A stretch of DNA of 64,000 bases, taken from contig VWZW01007711.1 in NCBI GenBank assembly GCA_013397115.1, forward strand, positions 194,417-258,416, given 5' to 3'. Numbering within the stretch: position 1 is the first letter of the stretch; every line of letters begins with the position of its first letter. Of this stretch, positions 1 to 13,900 are shown one piece after another. A model generated the notes under the pieces. That model was not told the origin of the DNA and ran no database searches. It was given only the letters and a program-made list of their open reading frames with translations. The position numbers were made by a program, and so were the translations under genes. Source of the stretch: Edolisoma coerulescens (lineage: Eukaryota > Chordata > Aves > Passeriformes > Campephagidae).

Positions 1-2810
1 TTATTGGTGGTGATCCAGGGTGATGGTGCCAGTTATGCATCTCTCTCCCTCCTCCCCCCCAGTCAATCAATCAATCAGTCAATCACCTTTTTGTCTTATG
101 TGCAGCACACTCTGCCTGGTGCCCGAGGTGTGTGATGTCCCACCTCCTGCCCTGTGCCAGTGACAGGTAAAGCTTCAGAAAGGGAATTAGGAACCACGGG
201 AGCTGGGGCATCTGGAATGTGTGCAAGTCGTGAGTGACAATCCTGCCCTGAGGAGTTGGGTGTATCCAGCCCCTGCAGGCCTGAGGGAAGGTGACCTGGG
301 GAAGGAGCACAGGGCATTTTAGAGTCATGAGCCCCTGACTTTGAGGCGTGTATTTCCAGTGGGCTTTTAGCTGAACACACCAGACACAGCCTGTTCCATT
401 CCTCTGGCTGTGATTTAGAGAGCACATTTGGGAATGGCACCCCCTGACCTGGCCACCAGGTAAATGCAGGTGTGTGTAGCACAACCTCTGTGGGTGTTCA
501 GCTCTCTGGCAGGGTATTTTGCTGCTCCAGGGGTTTTCCTGGTTAATCCTGCAGCAGCTCTGCATTGTCCCTGAGGTAACAAATCTGCTGTATTTACTCA
601 GTCTTGGCAATGGGTACAAGCTGGCCAGAGTGGAGATGGGCTGGTGCTGCAAAGAATATGAGAATCCTTAAATCAAAATTCAGGGGCAATGTAAGGGGTG
701 AAGGTGCTGGTTTGGGTTGCTAGATGGGCTCATCCACGGGCGGAATTGTGCTGAATTCCAATAGGATGGAGTTCTCAGAGGTGTGGGATCTGTCCTGTGT
801 GCTCAGCTCTGCAGTGTGGACCTGCTGGAGCTGGGCAGCTCAGCCACTCCTTTCCATCTGCTCTGAGCAACTCCCCCACAGTGAGGAGCGTGTGCTCACA
901 CTCTCTTTACCTAGACTTTGTTGCCCTTTTGGTTTTTACAACTACTTTTGACTCCTGCTCCCTCCAGGGCTGGCACAGAGCAGTCTTAGAGCAGATCAAG
1001 CCATTAACTGGCTGTTGGGAGGCCACTCAGAGCTTCCCTCTCACCAGCTACAGGTCTTTTAAAGGGCTTATTCCTTTTTATCCCTTTCCTGGCTCAAGTT
1101 GACTTGAACTGAGTTAAAGAGTTTATGACAGACATAATACTGCAAATAGGCTTAATTAGCCTTATTTTCTTTACCTCCTAAATACCCAAGAGCAGACCAT
1201 TATTTATATGTTGCTTTTAATCCTTTTGGAGTTGAAATCTTCCCACGAGTCTCAGTTTTGAGCACTCAATGAAAAAGCTTCCAAATAAGCTAAAATTGGC
1301 ATCGTGGGCAAAGTGAGCAGGGAACTCGCTCTGGCTGCACTATTGATCCCAAACCCTCTGCCCCACTGACCTCCAGCCTTGTCCAGCATCAGAGGGGAAG
1401 GGAATACCCCATCTCAGGAGGGTCTTTTGGGATCCCGTGCCATTACATGGATCATTCCCATTTAAACAGGGACTGGGGCTCTGTGGAAGGAGGAGGGAGC
1501 ACAGCTGGATCCCTTTCCACAGGAAACAAGAGGAGGAGACACCACTCTGTCCTCTTGCTTTTCTCAAAGCTGCACAGGAATTGCTGAATAAGAACTGGAC
1601 AAAACCGTATTTCAGGGAAAATTAAGTTTCTTCATGTACCAAAGGGAACTTTTAGAAATTCTTTGTCCTGTGTGGCTCAGAGCTGCTGGAGAAGATCTGA
1701 GGAAGAGGTGGTTCATTCTCTGGTACCCCGGGGTGGGTTTGGGCTCAGTGGGATGTGGAGGTTTGGCATCGGGCTGGAGTGAATTTGGGTTGTTCACTGT
1801 TAAGCCAGGTCTGGACAAGGACATCTGGTGTCCCCCAGCTTTGCTCTGGTTAACTCAGAGCCCTTTTCAGCCCCTCCTGACGCAGCTGCAAATCTTCCTG
1901 TCCAGCCCCTGCCAGGCAGCACAGCCTCAAGGACTGGGAACCAAATGATGAACACTGATGGGAAAGAAATAATTTCAAATGCCTGATTTGAGGATTGGGG
2001 AAAAGACTTGGGCATAGTTTGAGTTTGAGGCAACACTGATGACAATCCTTTTGGTGTCCTTCAGCACAGTTTTTAGAGATGCTGTGGATAAGGGAGGGAC
2101 AAAGTTTGCTTGGGAGAGATACCTTGGTGGCTTTGGGGTTTTTATTTCATTCAGTTGCCCAGGGCTGTTTTATTGGGTTGATATTCTCAAATGGGATTTA
2201 ATTCAACTGACAGCAGTAGGAGCAGGGAATAAATACTGAGTCTGTTTGGCCCTCAATTTTCTTAGGCTGTAATTGTATTTTCCTCTGAACCAAGACCAAG
2301 CATCATCTTGAGCAAAGCTCTTCTGCCACCTCCTGGAGATCTGGGCTGTGAAGACCTGGGAGTCCATTTGGACCTGGAAGAGCTTTTCAGTTGTGCCACA
2401 CACCTTACAATGTACTGTAAATCCTGTGGATTTGGTTAGATGTGTAAATTACTGGAATGACAGGCTGGAGATACAAGGAGATCACGTTTAAATCTTGACA
2501 AAGAAATCAAGCAGCAAAGTTGAAAGCTCATACCCTGCCTATAAAAAACCCTTTTCCAAATGCAAAAGTACCTGAGTAACTACTGATTGTAAAAATCTGA
2601 GCTGCACAGGCTTTGCTGGGAGTGTTTTCGTTTGGACTGAATCTTTTCCTCTGCACCTAAAATCCAAATAACCTGGGGACAGCCATAGCTCCAACACCCC
2701 TAACCAGGGTCCTCACTGCCCACACAGGGGCTGCACTGCTCACACAGGTTTGTCACTGTCCCTGTCTCTGGCCCTGTCCCTCTGTGGACTTCCTAGTCCA
2801 GCTTTTAGTC
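1..2810. other. Intergenic DNA, no gene recognised
   Basis: Open frames on both strands here are short, have no recognisable domain, and overlap each other in conflicting frames. A small CAAT-type run lies near 61-85. In other vertebrates WNT9B lies upstream of GOSR2, so this flank could be WNT9B-proximal, but I found no Wnt-type cysteine-rich exon. Confidence 0.6.
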
Positions 2811-2885
2811 CATCATCCATCCATCCTTCATCCCTCCATCCATCCATCCTTCCATCCACCCATCCATCCACCCATCCATCCATCN
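2811..2885. repeat. CATC tetranucleotide microsatellite ending in a 1-N gap
   Basis: The stretch is made almost entirely of CATC units with occasional CTTC, CCTC and CACC variants. It ends in a single N at 2885, which marks an unresolved assembly position, so the true repeat length is unknown. Confidence 0.9.
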
Positions 2886-4939
2886 AGTTTGACTGAACCA
2901 TTTCTGATGTTTATGGATCCCACCATCCCCAAGTGAGGAGCTGAACCTGCTTGGGAAGAAATCTCATCTCGGGAGGCTGCCCCATCTCATGGTTATACCC
3001 CAGTAATTCCTGGAGGCAGATCCAGGGATCCGTGCAGCTGCTGCTCTGGTGGAAGGGCAGGGCAGGGCTGGGGGGGCTTTGTAAGATCAACAAAAAGGGC
3101 CATGTAAACCAAAACCCAGCAGTGAGGGGAGTAACAAACCCCATTCCTGCAAGGGTCACTCTACACCCCGTGTCAGACCTGGAGGCCAACTTGCAGCAAT
3201 ATAATAAAGATGGCACTTGGGAAAAAAACCAGTCTGTGCTTTAAGGGAAACAAAACTTTCATCTACCTCAAGATGTCCAACTCGTGTGACAAGAAGTATG
3301 GATGTTATTTATATTTCTTGTATTTCCTCTAGAAAGATAATGGTGCTGTGGGGTTTAAGTTGCATTACAGTCCTGTTTGTACCTTGTGTTAATTTTTATA
3401 TATTCCTTTTGATTATAATGTGCATATTTGTGTTGTCCAGTGTTGCACAAGTGTCTGCTTTGCTGTGTTCTTGTCAGTCAATAAATACCAGTTGTTTTCT
3501 AAGAATGTTCATTTCTGCCTTTCAAGGAACACCCCTGGGAAACACCTCTGAATAACCCCATTCCTCCACAGCCACAGTGATTCATTCCTGCAGCTCTCCT
3601 TTGCCCACACCCTGTGCAGGAGATAACTGGGAATGCCCATTCCTGCCCACCCAGTAAGGGCTGCCCAGGTGGGCTGAGCTCAGGTGTGTTTGCCCTGAGG
3701 AAATGGGACTCTGGTGCCAAACCTCATCCAGGACATGGAGCAGCAAAACAAACGAGGCTCCTTTGCCTGGTTGCTCTGTGCTTGTGCCACGTGTTTGGAT
3801 GTGACCACTTGTGCAACCGGGGAACTGGGCTGGTAGAACTGGGGCAGATGTTGTTGAGCCTCAAAGACACGACTGCAAGGTGCCCTGTGCTCTGCAGGTT
3901 CTCCCTGGGGAGGTTGTGTCAGGGAAGCTGTGGAGCCCCAGCTCAGTCTCTGCAGGGAGGGATGATGGGCTGGCCTCGTGCTGCAGTGACCACGCCAGAC
4001 CGGTGGCTCCTTGCCCTTCATCTTGGGCACAGAGGAGCTGCTGGCTCTGGCAGTGGCTGAGAATGACTTTACCAGCTGGTCCCAAATAGCTCCTCCAGAC
4101 CCTGGTTTGGCACCAGGCCACCATGGCATGGTGACACCTCCTCACATCATGGTGTTCAACACCACCACAGGGCCAGAGGAAGGGCCTTGGCCACGGCTGT
4201 GTCCGATGCCCAGGCCCAGCTCAGTGTGGTTAAGGGCACATCCACAGCCAACGTGTGCCAGGCCCAGAGCTGCCAATCGTGGCCACACCGGAGCCACTTC
4301 ACACTGTGGTTTTCCTTCTGGTGGGGATCCTGTTACTCCGGCCCTCCTTCCCCACCACCAGTTGAATCCTCTGCACAGAATTTCACTTCTGGCCTTGGCT
4401 TTAGGTCCAAGGACTAAACAGAAAAGCCAGGTCTTTCTGTGAGAAGGAAAAGGTCCTGGAAGGAAAGGTGGGGAACTGGGTGGCAGAACATGGGGAGCTG
4501 TCCCACCCTTCCTCAGCAGTGTCACAACAGCAGCACACAAGGGGCCAGCCCAGCCTTAGCAGGGGGATGGTTTTCCTGAGATCATCTGTTCCTGGGAGAA
4601 TGGTGATGTGTGGAATTTGCTTTCTTCATGGTGTTGAGTGGAGGGGTTGTGTGAGCACTAGGTGGGTGCAGTGAAACCTCCTCGTGCTGCTTGTTACTGT
4701 CACAGTGGGATTAAAATGTCATGGGAAAGAGCTCCTGGCAAAGCAGGCCAGTGGGATCCCTGCTCATTTGTGCGGCCATGCTGAAAATCCCTGGCCTTGC
4801 TGGGTGCAGAGCTTCGGGGTCAGGTCCTGTGTTTTGGGAGATGTGCTGGGCTGGGGCAGACACGCTGTGGCAGCTCCCTGGGCAGTGGTGACTCCAGGGA
4901 GCTCTTTGAAGTCACAGGAGAGCAGCAGGATCCTGGACA
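2886..4939. other. Intergenic DNA with a possible 3'-UTR-like end
   Basis: No coding exon was recognised. A T-rich stretch from about 3290 to 3480 ends in an AATAAA hexamer at 3480-3485 on the + strand and resembles a 3'-UTR terminus. It could be the distal end of an upstream + strand gene lying outside the window, or a chance match. AATAAA alone is weak evidence. Confidence 0.3.
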
Positions 4940-4992
4940 CAAAAAGGCTTTTAAGGTCCCTTCCAACCAAAACATTTCTGTGATCCTATGAG
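4940..4992 (+). mobile_element. CR1 LINE 3'-end fragment
   Basis: This short fragment carries the characteristic avian CR1 tail: an AAGGTCCCTTCCAACC block followed by a TGTGATCCTATGA terminus. Only the last ~50 bp of the element remain. CR1 copies are normally 5'-truncated because target-primed reverse transcription aborts early. Confidence 0.75.
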
Positions 4993-7900
4993 AAAACACA
5001 AGGTAGTTTGCAAGTCACACCTTGAATATAGGAAATGCTGGAAATACCTTTTATTGACACATCAGTGTCCTCCCAGCCAGGTTCCTTCTCTAAGCAGCAT
5101 CATGGATGACCAAAGTACCATCGCTTTGGGAGCAAGCAGCTCAATGGAAACATTTAATAAACAGCACAAATCACAATCCTGTTTCATGTCAAGGGTGGCA
5201 CCATCACTGGGGGGCTCTGGCAATTCCCAGTCAAGCAATTTTCCCCTCTCCTCCACAGCTGCATCTAAACTATTGTATAAATCCAACACCCCCTCCAGAG
5301 ACAGCAGCAAAGTGTGAGCTGTGTGTCCTTCACGTGGCCTCACTCCTGTCCCCGTTCTCAGCCTGGCTGCTGGAACAGAACCTGAGGCTGTTCAGGGCCA
5401 GTGTTTGCTCTGACCCATGGGGGGATGGCTGCCTGAGACCCCTGTGCTCACCCAGAGCCTTTGCTGCCTGTACTGCTCCTTCAGGACCTCTTGCTGTGCC
5501 CTGCTTTGTGCAGTGGCAAAGCCCAGCCCCAGGACACGGCCCTGGCCCCGTGTCTGGGTGTGCTCCAGGCTCTGCTTCCCTAAAACCGACCCTGTCAGCG
5601 GCTTCCAGCCTAACCTTGGGTGTCTCAAACTTAGGCTGCAAATCTGAGTGAGCCCAGGAAAAGAAGGAGGCACCTCCCAGGCAGGGCATCTGTATGAAAG
5701 GTTTAGGACAAATGAACTCCACTCTACTTTCTCCCAGCTTATACAAGTTTTTAATCCCACAGCCATGCCTGGGACAGTGGCCTCTGCAGCCTGTGCTGTG
5801 TTTGCTAATGCCTTTCTTCTGCACTTGTCTGAAAGGCTGTGGGTAAAAGTTTCTGCCAGGCCTCATTTTGGAAATGCACAAAACCTTCTGCCAGCTTCGC
5901 TGGGCCTGGCCTGGCTCTGACTTCCAGCATGCACCTTGTCCCAAGGCTTTGATAGAAACCTGGGATGTGTGTTTGGAGGGATCACCTCTGCCAGCTCCCA
6001 GCCAAACGATCCATTCCTATCAGCATCCCCCGTGATGCAGCAGTTTGAAATATTAATGGCTATAGACAAGACATCCTGGCAGCCACACTAGACAGAAACT
6101 ACCCATCAAAAGATAAATTGCTGAAATCTTTGTATCCCTTTTGTCCATGGATAGAGGCAAATCCCAAGTTTTCTGTACTTACTGATAATCTAAATTTCCT
6201 AGCAAGGTATTTTCCCCCTGAAATGACATTTCTCTGGTCTTTTTTAAACCCAGGGTCATGAATGTTTTCCAGAGAATTCTGGAGATTCTTCTCCTTTTTG
6301 TCTTGGTTAGTAGATATCAGGGCTGTAGAATCTGATGCCTTGGATCTACCAGATCTTGATGATGTTGTCAATATCTGTTGGTAAAACATTTTGGGTGCAG
6401 AAGTAATTCCCAAGACCCCATGGGACAGGTCCCAAATGGCACAGTGGAAGTGCTCAGCTGCTGGCCCTGTTTTAGAGCCCGGGCAGAACCCTCACAGATA
6501 TTCTACCTACAGGGATGCTTTTAGCTGAATGTACAACACAGCCCTTAGATCTTGTCACCTTTGCTCTATCTGCTGCCAACTGCTTTCCTACAGCCCCCCA
6601 AACAGCTGGGAATGGATTTTGGCTGTTGGATCCCAGGCCCAGCATGTGCTGAGCCAGAGGACATTTGCTGCAGCACCAGGTGCAGTATCATGTGCCGAGG
6701 AATGAGAGTTCTCACATTTCCACTGCTTGGCACCTCGATAGACCTGTGCTTATGTAGAGAAATTGTAGATGGCTGTGCAGAACACTGCTGTGTCTCCCCC
6801 ATCCCACCCCACACCTCCCCAGCTGCACCCACTGCTCCAGGTGTTCCCTGGTCTCCACCCAACCCTGGCTGGTCTGGAAACACAACTCCATGGATAGGCA
6901 GGATGGAGAATTGGGCAAGACAACCGTACGCTGCTGAAATGTCTCCATAAAGAGATCTTGGATTCACCTCTTGCCCATTAAATCAGTTATTCTGAGTCAC
7001 CTGTTGGCCCTTGGAAGGCTCTGCTGGGGATCTGATCCTGCCTGATCCTGTTGCAGAGACACAAATCCATGCTCTGGAGTTGCCTCGATACCACCTTCTC
7101 CTTGCCTGCTGCCTGGCCTGGTTTGGCTTTCCTCCAACATCCTTCACCTCCCTTTGTTTTTTATCCAGTTTCTGTTCCCTCCCCCACCCCCGACTCAACC
7201 CAAATTCTTTATCTTTCCCTCTGTGCTGCTCTTGCCAAAACCCACCTGCCTCTTCCATTTCTCCATCCCCTCTTGCTTTTAGCAGGGAAGTTATTCATGG
7301 CATTGCACTGCCCCAGGCAAACTCCAGCACAAAAATACCTTGGGAGCACGGGGGCATGGCTGGGGTGAGCAGGGCAGGCAGGGCCACAGCCAGACCTCAC
7401 ACACGGGCGGCTGGAGAAAGGCCTTGTGTGGAGAGAGAGAACTGCTGGGGGTCTGCCAGCTCCTGGCGTGGCCACAGCCATGGTTCACACTCATCTGCAG
7501 GGCCCTTCTCTCCAGGTTTTGGGACTTGTGCTTGTCCTGAGCAGAGCTGTCAGCAGGGTTGGTGTCAATACTCACACAGTCACTCCTGTTCCCACCAGAG
7601 TCACCTGGTGTCAGAGCTGGGAGATGGAAACAGGTACTTGTCCACTTTTGGGTGTCTCAGCTGCAGTCCAAAATCAAGCTTGTTTTGGTTTTCCTCTCTT
7701 TTAGTTCTGGGACAAGTTCCCCTGGTGTTTAATCCACTCCCTGAATTCTGCATGTCTAGGGATGGAGAGAAGGAAACAGAGGAAAAGAAAAAGATCAGCA
7801 AGTTCCTCTTGGCTAAGGAACTGTAGCATCACCCAGCTGAGGAGAGAACAGATGCACAGGGAGAGCAGGAGCCAGGACACAAGTGCAGATGAGGTGGGAA

Positions 7901-10900
7901 ACCCTTTCCCAACTGCATTTTCCAGGACAGGCTCTCCTGTTTCCGTGGACAAGCCCAGCAGCGTGGAAGACAGGGAAATAAAGATTAGTAGCTTGTGCTG
8001 ATGCAGGCTGTGACTTTCATGTTACTGACTTGGGAGAGGAGGAGAAGGATCCTCTCCCTGCTATCCAAAAACACCCTGAGGTCACCTGAAACCAGCACAT
8101 TTTATTTTTTTTTTTAAATCTCCTTAAGCGCGTCTCCCGCCCCTGGGCTGAGCTGCTCCCCGCGCGTGCCCAGGGGCTCCGGGAGCCGCAGCCCGCGCAG
8201 GTGTTGGGGGGACGGGGGGCTCTGCTCCCACCCTGGCTCCAGGAGGGGTGGGGGGCTGCTGGAGGGGGTGACACATGTCAGGAACCGGAGCTGCCAGTGT
8301 TCGGTCTCACGTTTCGGCTGTGGAGGGAGCTGGGTCAGGTTTGAACAGGAGCTTCAGTCTGGGGCTCGTAGCCCAAGGTCAGATGAGATTTCTGTGAGAC
8401 AGACAGTGACATGTCCCACTGGGCTGCTTTTACAGAGATAACCCAATGCCCCCCCCAAGCCTCAGCCCCCGGCACCCAGGCAGAGGCTTTGGGGATGAGC
8501 AGGATGGGCCACCCTCATGTCCTCTGAGGCAAAACTCCAACATCACCTCCCCAGCTCTGCTGCTGCTGTGTCTGAGACCACGGGCAGCCCTGCTCTGTTT
8601 TGGGCAGCATAGCACAAAGGTGCCCCAGCTGACAGGAGGCCTCCAGATGCTCACAGAACACAGATATCAATTGCCTTTAGCATTAGTAAGTGAGGGCATG
8701 TGCATTCCTGAGGAAGTTTTGGAGGCTAAGTCTGAATTCCGGCTGAAGGAGTGATGTTGTCCCAGTCTACATTTGTGCACAGGTGGAATTCAGTTTGGCC
8801 TAAGAGCACCCTGAGGCTTGGGAAGAGTAATGAACACTGCAGGAGCACTTGATCCTGGGCTGTCTACCATTGCCATGGAGTGTTTTCCATAATTTCAGTA
8901 AGAACTCATGTAAACCTCCAAAAAGCTCAACTCCCCCAGTGACTGAAGGGATTCGGAAGGGAAAGAAGACCACCCTCATTGCTGTCACTGTGCTCTGAGC
9001 CAGCGCCTCGGCTGTGAGCAAGGCACAACTTCCCAACCTCTGCCCTGGAAGTTTAACTCTGGCTGGTCGAGCTTGGCTGCCGGACCCACGGTGTCATGTC
9101 CTCGTGATCCTGCAAGGAAACCTCTGAGAAGGTAAAACCTGTCACACAGTCACTTACAGACTGCTCAGGTAACCACCCTGTCCACATCACTTGTCCCAAG
9201 GGATGAATTTGGTCATGTAAAAAGCAATCAAGTGTAAAAAATGAAAAAATAGAGATTCTAAAGCACAAGATCAAAGAGGTTTGTAGTGACTGGAAGCAGC
9301 TCCTTACTTCTCCTGTACTTAATTTTCTGCTTCTTAGATATGAAAAGAAGTAAATGTAGAGAGACTCACTTCTCAATTGAAATAATTCTCTGAATTATTC
9401 TCTGAATTCTATTGAAATACAATAACTTGACAGCCTTCTCTGAGGCCAGAGTTGCAACCAGTGATGTGAAGGTGCAGTTGCCTTCACCTGAAACACGCAG
9501 CTCCTTCCTGTCCCTTTGGGTTCCACACAAGATCTCCTGTCTTTTTGTAGTGACTGGGTCAAGTAAATTGCTGCTGTGAAGTTAAAAGGAGATGTCTGGG
9601 AAGCTTGGGGTCCTTAGCAATGATGTTTAACAAACCTTGGGTTACTGGAGAAGTGGGGAGGAGGGGAAAAGGTCCTGTGCAATCATGGGCTGGTTTCACT
9701 GATGCCCAGGAGATGATTGAAAAGCTGTCAGGAGATAGAATATAAATCTGTGTAGCCTCAGCTGCAAACTGCTACCGCACATCGTCCATTCCCTGTTAGA
9801 ATAAACAGATCTTGGAAGTCTCTTTCTTCCAGGTCTGCCATTTATCTCCCTCTTTGATCAATTCAGAAGGATATGCTGCTTTTTTCTTGGTATGAAGGAT
9901 ACTTTCTGTCATTCATTTGATGAAGTGACAGCATATATTCTTTTTTAAAAATCCAAAATAAAGATTGCCCATTCTGAATCAATATAAATGAGACTCATAA
10001 AGGAATTGCAAAGGAATTATTCTCTGATAGGGACATTCATGGCAGGGTTTGTTCCTAGTGATGATGGGACTGGTGTAAATTATTATTAGCAAAAGTTGCA
10101 GAAGACCCAAATAATCTTGTGTAATTAAATGTGTAATTAAAACCAGAAGCCAGTTTTAAAGAAGACTTTGGATTACACCACAACCAAATTATTTAAATAG
10201 GATGGTTGGGACCATCCATGTCATGCCAGCACCCTGCAGACCCTTCAATATGAGCTTCTTCACCAGGTCCCCAACAAGCACCTCTTGAATGCAACTCCCT
10301 TATGTCTCCACCACCTGTAACAAGTCTTTAAGAGTGGGTTTTATCCGAGTGGGGTGTGGAGGGTGAGTCTATATCCAGCTGCAGTGTTTATCCCCTTCCC
10401 AGCTGTGGATTCAGCACAGCTCAGCCCAACTCCCAGAGGGATCATGACCCAGTCAGGGCAGTGATGGCACAACCTGCACCCAGATCCTAAACCTGCACCC
10501 AGGAGAGCGCTGAGCACTGTCAGGAAAAGGGCCCTGTGCCGGTAAAAATCCCACAAAGACATTCTGAAAAGAGTGCCTGCCCCCCTTTTCCCCCTGATCA
10601 AAGCGAGAGCACTCAGAGCAGGCTCTGAAGGAAAGCAGATGTGGGACTGGGTGCGCTTCAGCCCTGTGTGGTCTCCTATCTCTGTTCCTACCACTGCCTT
10701 TGGGGACTGCTCTGTGTCCTCTGGGTGAGACACTCTGCAGCCCATCCACAGTGCCAGAACTACCTGGGAGCCCCCTCCCAACACAAGGCCACTTCTTAGA
10801 TCTCTGAGCAATCTGCTCTGCTCAACCTCTTCTTCCCCAATTAATAACGTTGCTGTCAGGTTGGATTACAGCCCTCTGCCTTCTTTGTCTCAGCTTAAAA

Positions 10901-13900
10901 TACTTGTGGTTTCATATTCTGTCAGAAGAGATATATAAAAGAAGAGCTTTGCTCAAAGTGCAGATGATGATGGAAAAGGAATGTGTTGCTACAAATTCCT
11001 GCAGGAGCCTTTATTGGATTCCTCAGGACATATTGAAAAGCAAAAATATAGGGGGGAGTGAACAGTATGGGGGGAACAGGGAGCTCATAGGAGCTGCATA
11101 GTGTGGTATTGTGGGAGAGATAAGCCTGTGGCTTGAGCAGAGATAACAGTGAAAGAGTTTCTACGGTTATCTAGGCAATTTCTGTCATTCCAGTTAGAGA
11201 AAAGAACCCACACCCAACACCTAAAACAGACCTGAATGTCCTGCTGAAGTTGCTTTATGGAAATGCAAGTCCCTTGCCTCTCACTGTCTTTGTGAGAGGA
11301 AGAAATTTCCTGTGATGGGGTGACTGGACATGGGCACAGAAATCCTGATGGACTTCTGCTGAAGGAACTTTTGCTTCTGCCCTGACTTCACAATATCAGC
11401 TCCCCCTGCAACTCCTGCAGCTCAGAAACTAATTTCTGAAGAATATAAGACCCAAAACTTATCTCAACGTGGAACAGAAGCAGCTGTAAATCACATATCT
11501 GGAGAAGCATCCACGCCACATTTATCTCATGGGATTTATACCTTCTGGCTTTCCCACGGGAGACAACATGGATGTGGCATTTACTTCGTTAAAACCTCAT
11601 TTCCTGATTATTTAAAATATTTTTTCTCAGTGTCTCAGACATATTTGCATGTGAAGTGTTGTCTTTCCCTCTAGATCTGTGCTCCCTGTAACTGAGGGAT
11701 GTTGGTTGTAACTCCATTTGGGTTTGCTCTGCTAACTGAGACAATTGTTCCACTTCTCAGCCTCAGATTTTGATATTGGATTAGGCTGAACACCTGTATT
11801 TTACAGAGCAAACCCACTCCCGATTTAAGTTGATATCTCTGCATTAATTCTGTTGCAGTCTCTGTGCACTGGAGATTAATTTCTAACTGGGAATTTGACA
11901 ACCTGGTAATTCTTTAAAGAAGTTTCAAAAAATCTAGAAGTGTTACATCTAAAAAGGATGAAATATGAAATGTGGATTTGAGGGTGATTAAAACAGTAGT
12001 GGGGCATAAAAGTATCCATCATTGTCCTCAGCAATGCTGGGGTGGATTGAAGCTCAAAGAAGGACACACCCAGAGAGAAACGGAGGTGGCCATTAATAGA
12101 ATTCCCAGTTCTGGGAAGAAGGGTAAACCACACCAATAAAATCCACAGCTAATTTCAGACTTGATGATGTGAAAATGGTTTCTGGTGTTCCACCCTCAGA
12201 GTGCATTTATTGAAAACAATTTCCTCCCAGGAGACAAACCAAAGTGCAGGGAATCCTTTTGAGCTAAAGCCCGGAGTGACTCGGACAAATGTCAAACCAA
12301 GCAAGAGATAGAAGAGAAAGTCGGGAGATTCTTGTGTGAAATGCACGGTTGGAAGAGATGGTCAGACAAAGGAGGATAAAATAATGGACAAGCTGCATCA
12401 CCTGGAAAAGCAGGTGGGGAGCAAAAGAGAATTCCTGTGTTGGGGAACAGCCTGGGGCTGTGGGCGATGTGGACATCAAGGTATCAGTCCTTCGATCTTC
12501 TCTCAGCTGTGGCTGAGCCCCTGCCCTTGCTCCTCCTTACTCCATTGTCTGCTTTATCCACATCCTGGAGGGAATTATGGAGCTGTGCTGGTCATCCTAC
12601 ATCAGGCAAAACTCCGGGTGGTTATACCACACTGATATTCAGCTCTTATCAAAGTAGAGGATGGGATGGTGCACCTTTACAAACTCCTAATTCCGCTGTC
12701 AGTTTGGAGTCTGTCTCTGGAAAGCATCAGGGGAGAAGGAAAGCTTATGAGTACAGTGAGCTACTGAACAGATCATGCTGCAGCCATGAAATGCAGAAGG
12801 GACAGAGGGTGGGAAGAGTAGGGGAGGAGAAAGAAGAGAGGAACTGCACAGATGTGGAAGGTTTGTCACAGGTTGCTTCAGTCTGGTGGTGCCTTGTGGT
12901 TAGTAAGTTTGGCATCCTGGTGGGATTGAGGAGGTAATTTCTTATGTTCTCTGATACAAGGAGAGGACTATTACCCTGAAGGAAGTTTTCTGAACACAGC
13001 TGATAAATATTTTCAGTCCAGCATGGCTGACCCTTGGTAATTGCTCTGTGTGTTGCTGGATGACAGAAAAGGGCCCAGCCATCTCCAACCACCATTTTTC
13101 ACACACAGAAGGAACAGAGGAGCAGGTGTGACATTGATCTGACCAGGACTGAGCGTGGAGAACCCCAAGATTATAGAGTAAACCAGAGGCCATGCCCTGC
13201 ATATCCTCAGGGGCTCAGTGACTGCCCTGGGATGGGCACTCACCTCGTAGGACGTGTCCTCTCCTGGGTCTGACACCTGCTGGAAACATCTCCCTCCCCA
13301 TGCCAGGCCTGTCTGCCTGAGGCTGCTTTGGGCAGGACCTTTCCAGGTATTCATTTCTCTTTCAGCAGCCAATGAATTGATTTGGGTGTTACTGATCTTG
13401 GTTCTGCCACGCACGACTTCAGTAAATCTCTCACAGCAAAGTCCTTGTTCCTCCAGGCTCCTGCACTGGTATTTGGAATGAAATTTTCAGTTGGGGAATT
13501 TCTTTCTGCCATGTTAGTCTATTCTCATTTCACCACTGAGGCGTGATCCCTACCCAGAGCAGCACCCCCAGATGGACCCTGGATAGAACCTGCACAAAAC
13601 ACATTCTCAGTATTGCTTAACCAGTTGCTTTCTCTTGGGAAAATTATTTCCCTTAGAGGAATTTGTCTTTAACTTATTTAAGATGTAATTTAAAAATATA
13701 AATTATTTAATATTATAAATAATAATTGTTTATTATTATAAAACTATTATTTTCAATTATCTAAGGATGAATTTAAAAAAGGGGAAGCCTTTGCCCTGTT
13801 GGTGTCCAGCCCATGGGACATGCTCGCAGTGGAGTTATCCGGTTATCTTTAAGCTCCGTCATCTCTTCATTTTCTTTCTACTTTCTTCTTCTACAGTTGG

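Noticed and set aside
7011..7826. 271-codon open frame on the + strand
   Set aside because: No recognisable domain, no splice context and low-complexity Ser/Pro/Leu/Cys-rich composition. A frame of this length can arise by chance in GC-moderate DNA over 64 kb.
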